The notes beneath the pieces are model-generated. The model was given only the letters and a program-made list of their open reading frames with translations, did not search any database and was not told the DNA's origin. Position numbers and translations under genes: made by a program. From positions 1 to 11,554 of the forward strand of contig JBEAPO010000129.1 of the NCBI GenBank assembly GCA_041164425.1: a DNA stretch of 11,554 nucleotides. Reading direction: 5' to 3'. The DNA comes from F1-20-MAGs119 sp041164425. GTDB lineage: Bacteria > Actinomycetota > Acidimicrobiia > Acidimicrobiales > Ilumatobacteraceae. Each line of letters starts with the position of its first letter. Within the stretch, counting starts at the first letter, position 1. Below are positions 7,938 through 11,554 of this stretch, piece by piece.

Positions 7938-8837
7938 TCCCCCGATGGCCAGCACGACAGATGGCTTCACCAATGCCACACCGTCGTCGCCGAAGCGACC
8001 GCTCACCTCGTAGACCGCCAGCAACGCACCGGCAGGGCCGTGGACGCGCCATGGACCAGCTCCACCGAACCCGAGCACAACCGCGAGCATCGCGCCGTTC
8101 GCAACCCGTGCAGCCGTCGACTCGTCGACGTCGACCCGCGCAAGATGCGACACCATTTCGTCTTCGGCCAGCAAAGCGGGCTCGTCGAGCGTCGAACACA
8201 TCGACTCGCCGAAACGACCGACCCTGTGGCGACGCAACCGTCGAATGTGCGCGCCACCACCGAGCAAGCGGCCGAGATCGTCGCCGAGACTTCGCACGTA
8301 GGTGCCCGACGAACAGGTGACGTTCATGACCCACACGCCGGGATCAGACGTGGCTTCGACGTCGAAGCGCTCGATGTGCACGCGTCGAGCCTTACGTTCC
8401 ACTTCCACGCCTTCGCGCGCATATTCGTGAAGACGCTTTCCATCGACCTTCAGAGCCGACACCATCGGCGGCACCTGCTCGATGTCGCCCACCAAGCGTT
8501 CACGAATCACGCGCCGCGCGTCGTCGATTGACACGGCCGACATGTCGAACGTCTCGAGGATTTCACCCGAGTCGTCGAGTGTCGACGTGCGCGAACCCAG
8601 CACCAACTCGCACGAGTAGTCCTTGTCGGCACCCGTCACCCACTGCATGAGGCGGGTTGCACGACCAACACCGACAACCAGCACACCTGTTGCATCGGGG
8701 TCGAGCGTTCCTGCGTGCCCAACACGACGTTCTCCCAACGTCTTGCGCAATTTGCCGACCACGTCGTGACTTGTCATTCCCTCCGGCTTGTCGACAACCA
8801 CCGTGCCATGCACCACGGGCGGCCTGCGCTTTGCCAT
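7935..8837 (-). CDS. truB: tRNA pseudouridine-55 synthase
   Basis: TruB isomerises U55 to pseudouridine in the T-loop of tRNAs. The 300-residue product starts with HGTVVVDKPEGMTSHDVV (10-27) and has the catalytic motif HAGTLDPDATGVL, with D46 as the expected nucleophile. KDYSCELVLGSRTSTLDDSGE and the later CSSGTYVRSLGDDLG segment are also typical. Residues after about 215 form the less conserved C-terminal region expected for a PUA-like end. The ATG at 8837 shares its A with the rbfA stop codon (TGATG), indicating translational coupling, and ribF begins 10 nt downstream. rbfA-truB-ribF is a standard cluster linking ribosome maturation, tRNA modification and flavin synthesis. Confidence 0.96.
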   Translation of the reverse strand: MAKRRPPVVHGTVVVDKPEGMTSHDVVGKLRKTLGERRVGHAGTLDPDATGVLVVGVGRATRLMQWVTGADKDYSCELVLGSRTSTLDDSGEILETFDMSAVSIDDARRVIRERLVGDIEQVPPMVSALKVDGKRLHEYAREGVEVERKARRVHIERFDVEATSDPGVWVMNVTCSSGTYVRSLGDDLGRLLGGGAHIRRLRRHRVGRFGESMCSTLDEPALLAEDEMVSHLARVDVDESTAARVANGAMLAVVLGFGGAGPWRVHGPAGALLAVYEVSGRFGDDGVALVKPSVVLAIGG

Positions 8838-9244
8838 CAGGCTTCGTCGTGGGTCATGCGCTCGCGGCGCTCGCGGTCGGCGCGCAGCACTTCGTCGATG
8901 CGTTCGGCCGCACGGATGACTTCGTCGGGTCGGAATTCGAGAACCGGGGTCTTCTTCGCGCGGACCTGCTTGCCGATCGACGACTGGATGCGTCGACGAT
9001 GCTCTTCGAGCACCTCGAGGATCGCATGGTCGCCCGCCTCTCCCGCGAGCGAATCGAAAAAGACGATGCCGCGGTTCAGTTCGGCATCGACGTCGACCGA
9101 AGTGACGGTCACGAACTCGAGGCGCTCGTCGTCGATGCGGGTGAGTTCATCGGCGATGACCTCACGGAGGATCTCATTCAGGCGTGCCTCGCGCGGATAG
9201 CGGTGCGCCGAGGAATTGCTGGAGCGCTTCCTCGGCCTCGACAT
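8837..9244 (-). CDS. rbfA: Ribosome-binding factor A
   Basis: RbfA is a KH-like protein that binds immature 30S subunits and helps 16S rRNA 5'-end processing. The 135-residue product is of usual length. It contains the family pattern of an N-terminal helix (ARLNEILREVIADELTRI), then LEFVTVTSVDVDAELNRGIVFF, a long helix (EVLEEHRRRIQSSIGKQV) and the closing strand KKTPVLEFRPDE. The charged C-terminus is typical. The frame is open upstream to beyond 9600, but that is antisense to leuS. ATG 9244 has no Shine-Dalgarno and has TAGCGT 7 nt upstream, so a leaderless mRNA is likely. It heads the rbfA-truB-ribF group. Confidence 0.92.
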   Translation of the reverse strand: MSRPRKRSSNSSAHRYPREARLNEILREVIADELTRIDDERLEFVTVTSVDVDAELNRGIVFFDSLAGEAGDHAILEVLEEHRRRIQSSIGKQVRAKKTPVLEFRPDEVIRAAERIDEVLRADRERRERMTHDEA

Positions 9245-9251
9245 GGGCGTC

Positions 9252-9257
9252 ACGCTA
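9252..9257 (-). promoter_or_regulatory. rbfA: Candidate -10 for leaderless rbfA mRNA
   Basis: TAGCGT on the minus strand ends 7 nt before ATG 9244. The rbfA-leuS gap is only 41 nt, so any -35 would fall at or near the leuS -10; none matching consensus is visible. Confidence 0.4.
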
Positions 9258-9271
9258 CCGTCGCTTCCCCG

Positions 9272-9277
9272 TACGAT
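9272..9277 (+). promoter_or_regulatory. leuS: Candidate -10 for leaderless leuS mRNA
   Basis: TACGAT matches TANNNT well and ends 8 nt before ATG 9286. The short space and absence of a purine-rich Shine-Dalgarno point to transcription starting at or beside the start codon. No T-box leader can fit here. Confidence 0.4.
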
Positions 9278-9285
9278 TGGGCGCC

Positions 9286-11554
9286 ATGGCTGCCGACACC
9301 CCCCGTCACCGGTACAACGCCGCCTTCGCCGACACCATCGAGGTGAAGTGGCAAGACCACTGGGAAGCGAACGGCACATTCGAAGCACCCAACCCCGCCG
9401 GCCCGCTGGCCGAACCCGACAAAGTCGCGGGTCGCCCAAAGCTCTTCGTGCTCGACATGTTCCCCTACCCGTCGGGCGCCGGCCTTCACGTCGGTCACCC
9501 TCTGGGCTACATCGGCACAGATGTGTTCGCGCGCTACAAACGCATGACGGGCTACAACGTCCTCCACTCACTCGGCTACGACAGCTTCGGCCTCCCCGCC
9601 GAGCAACATGCGATCGCAACCGGTATCCACCCGCGCGTCAACACCGACGCCAACATCGCGAACATGCGCCGCCAATTGCGCCGTCTCGGACTCGGCCACG
9701 ACGCACGCCGCAGCATCAGCACCACCGACGAGGCTTACTACCGCTGGACGCAATGGATCTTCTTGCAGATCTTTGGCTCGTGGTACGACGAGTCACAGAA
9801 CAAGGCACGCCCGATCGGTGAACTCGAAGCCGCGTTCGCCGCGGGCACTCGACCGACTCCCGACGGACGGGCTTGGGCCACACTCAATCGTGACGAGCAG
9901 CGCAAGCTCGTCGATTCCCACAGGCTCGTGTACCTCACCGAGGCGCCGGTCAACTGGTGCCCCGGCCTCGGCACGATCCTCGCCAACGAAGAGGTCACCG
10001 CCGAGGGCCGCAGCGACATCGGCAACTTCCCCGTCTTCAAGCGCAACATGCGCCAGTGGATGATGCGCATCACCGCGTACGCCGATCGCCTGATCGACGA
10101 CCTCGACCGTCTCGATTGGCCAGAGCCCATCAAGTTGATGCAGCGCAACTGGATCGGCCGCAGCGAAGGTGCCCGCGTCCGCTTTCCGTCCCCGGCCGGC
10201 GACATCGAAGTCTTCACCACCCGTCCCGACACATTGTTCGGCGCCACGTTCATGGTTCTGTCACCCGAACACCCGCTCGTCGACACCCTCGCAACGGCCG
10301 ACCAACTCGCGGCGGTCGATGCCTATCGCGCGCAGGCAGCAGCCAAGAAGGACGACGAACGCGCCGACGACGCTCGCGAAAAAACGGGCGTCTTCACGGG
10401 GTCGTTCGCCACGAACCCCGTCACGGGCGGCGAGATTCCGGTGTGGGTCGCCGACTACGTGCTGATGGGGTACGGCACCGGCGCCATCATGGCGGTGCCG
10501 TCGGGCGACGAGCGTGACTTCGCCTTCGCCCGCAAGTATTCGCTACCTATCGTTGCCACCCAGCATCCACCACGGGAATGGTTCGACGCACACGGCATCG
10601 CCTCATCGATCGACTGCGCCACATGGCCCGATGCCTATGTGGGTGATGGCCCGTACGTGAACTCGAAGAACGACGAGATTTCGCTCGAGTCGCACAGCTC
10701 TGTCGCCGAGGCGAAGTCGGCGATGAACGCCTGGCTGGAATCGCAGAACAAGGGCAGTGCCGCGATCACCTACAAACTGCGCGACTGGCTGTTCGCACGT
10801 CAGCGCTATTGGGGCGAGCCATTCCCCATCGTCTTCGACGACGACGGCAACCCGCACGCGGTTCCCGATAGCCAACTTCCCGTGTTGCTTCCCGAGCTCG
10901 CCGACTTCAAACCCCAGGGCCTCGATCCGAACGACGCGATCAGCGAACCGATCCCACCGCTTGCCCGGTCGAAAGAGTGGACCACGGTTGAACTCGACCT
11001 CGGAGACGGCATGAAGTCGTACCGACGCGAAGTCAACGTCATGCCGCAGTGGGCAGGATCGTGCTGGTACGAATTGCGCTACCTCGACCCCACCAACACC
11101 GCCACGTTCGTCGACAAGGACGTTGAGCGTTATTGGATGGGCCCGACAGGTCCCGGCCACACCGGTGGCGTCGACCTCTACGTCGGCGGCGTGGAACATG
11201 CCGTGCTGCACCTTCTCTATTCGCGCTTCTGGCACAAGGTTCTCCACGACCTCGGTCACGTGTCGTCGGAAGAGCCGTTCCATCGCCTGTTCAATCAGGG
11301 CTACATCCAGGCCTACGCCTACCGCGACATGCGCGGTCAACCCGTTCCGGCCAACGAGGTCGAAGAGCGTGACGGCACGTACTTCTTCGAGGGCGAAGAA
11401 GTGTCGCGCGAATACGGAAAGATGGGCAAGAGACTGAAGAACATCGTCACCCCCGACGACATGTACGCCGATTACGGTGCGGACACCTTCCGGCTCTACG
11501 AGATGTCGATGGGCCCTCTCGAGGCAAGTCGTCCGTGGAACACCCGCGACGTCG
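9286..11554 (+). CDS. leuS: Leucyl-tRNA synthetase, 3' end outside window
   Basis: LeuRS charges tRNA-Leu and edits mischarged products. The frame is open from ATG 9286 to the edge (756 complete codons). The class I HIGH motif is HVGH (68-71) within FPYPSGAGLHVGH. The editing domain shows FTTRPDTLFGATF and GYGTGAIMAVPSGDERDFAFA, retaining the discriminating Asp but with Gly where His is common. WLFARQRYWGEPFP and MPQWAGSCWYELRYLDP follow. The KMSKS loop reads KMGKR (712-716), keeping the second Lys. The GG-VDLYVGGVEHAVLHLLYSRFW region resembles actinobacterial LeuRS. It is transcribed away from rbfA with a 41-nt gap. Confidence 0.97.
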   Translation, partial: MAADTPRHRYNAAFADTIEVKWQDHWEANGTFEAPNPAGPLAEPDKVAGRPKLFVLDMFPYPSGAGLHVGHPLGYIGTDVFARYKRMTGYNVLHSLGYDSFGLPAEQHAIATGIHPRVNTDANIANMRRQLRRLGLGHDARRSISTTDEAYYRWTQWIFLQIFGSWYDESQNKARPIGELEAAFAAGTRPTPDGRAWATLNRDEQRKLVDSHRLVYLTEAPVNWCPGLGTILANEEVTAEGRSDIGNFPVFKRNMRQWMMRITAYADRLIDDLDRLDWPEPIKLMQRNWIGRSEGARVRFPSPAGDIEVFTTRPDTLFGATFMVLSPEHPLVDTLATADQLAAVDAYRAQAAAKKDDERADDAREKTGVFTGSFATNPVTGGEIPVWVADYVLMGYGTGAIMAVPSGDERDFAFARKYSLPIVATQHPPREWFDAHGIASSIDCATWPDAYVGDGPYVNSKNDEISLESHSSVAEAKSAMNAWLESQNKGSAAITYKLRDWLFARQRYWGEPFPIVFDDDGNPHAVPDSQLPVLLPELADFKPQGLDPNDAISEPIPPLARSKEWTTVELDLGDGMKSYRREVNVMPQWAGSCWYELRYLDPTNTATFVDKDVERYWMGPTGPGHTGGVDLYVGGVEHAVLHLLYSRFWHKVLHDLGHVSSEEPFHRLFNQGYIQAYAYRDMRGQPVPANEVEERDGTYFFEGEEVSREYGKMGKRLKNIVTPDDMYADYGADTFRLYEMSMGPLEASRPWNTRDV

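Overview
The window comes from a high-GC actinobacterium. It carries a full-length bifunctional FO synthase (FbiC, coenzyme F420 pathway), an actinobacterial-type leucyl-tRNA synthetase, GTG starts, and several genes that look leaderless. The PNPase tail and overall flavour would fit the Acidimicrobiia, but I could not test the class assignment.

Layout from left to right: pnp (minus, 3' end cut by the window edge); a 270-nt rpsO-pnp spacer rich in RNA hairpins; rpsO (minus); a 175-nt divergent promoter region holding a strong G-quadruplex motif; then three plus-strand genes, ribE (riboflavin synthase), a chorismate mutase fused to an HPPD-like VOC domain, and fbiC. ribF, truB and rbfA follow on the minus strand, and leuS runs divergently off the right edge. 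There are no tRNA or rRNA genes, insertion sequences, CRISPR arrays or phage genes.

rbfA-truB-ribF-rpsO-pnp is a familiar bacterial block for translation, RNA maturation and flavin kinase. Here it keeps its order and strand but is split between ribF and rpsO by the three opposing genes. Those three genes make metabolic sense together. FO synthase condenses tyrosine with 5-amino-6-ribitylaminouracil. Chorismate mutase feeds tyrosine synthesis, and riboflavin synthase releases 5-amino-6-ribitylaminouracil as its second product. ribF, ending tail-to-tail inside fbiC, makes FMN and FAD.

The main candidate for something undescribed is the chorismate mutase-VOC fusion. Its C-terminal half resembles 4-hydroxyphenylpyruvate dioxygenase but appears to have lost the third iron ligand. 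It may therefore act as a sensor of tyrosine-pathway intermediates rather than as an oxygenase. Also worth a look are twin stem-loops with identical GAGGA loops just upstream of the pnp ribosome binding site, a G-quadruplex overlapping the predicted rpsO -35 element, an RGDRGG-repeat tail on PNPase, and a recurrent TANNNT box 7-8 nt before start codons that lack a Shine-Dalgarno sequence.
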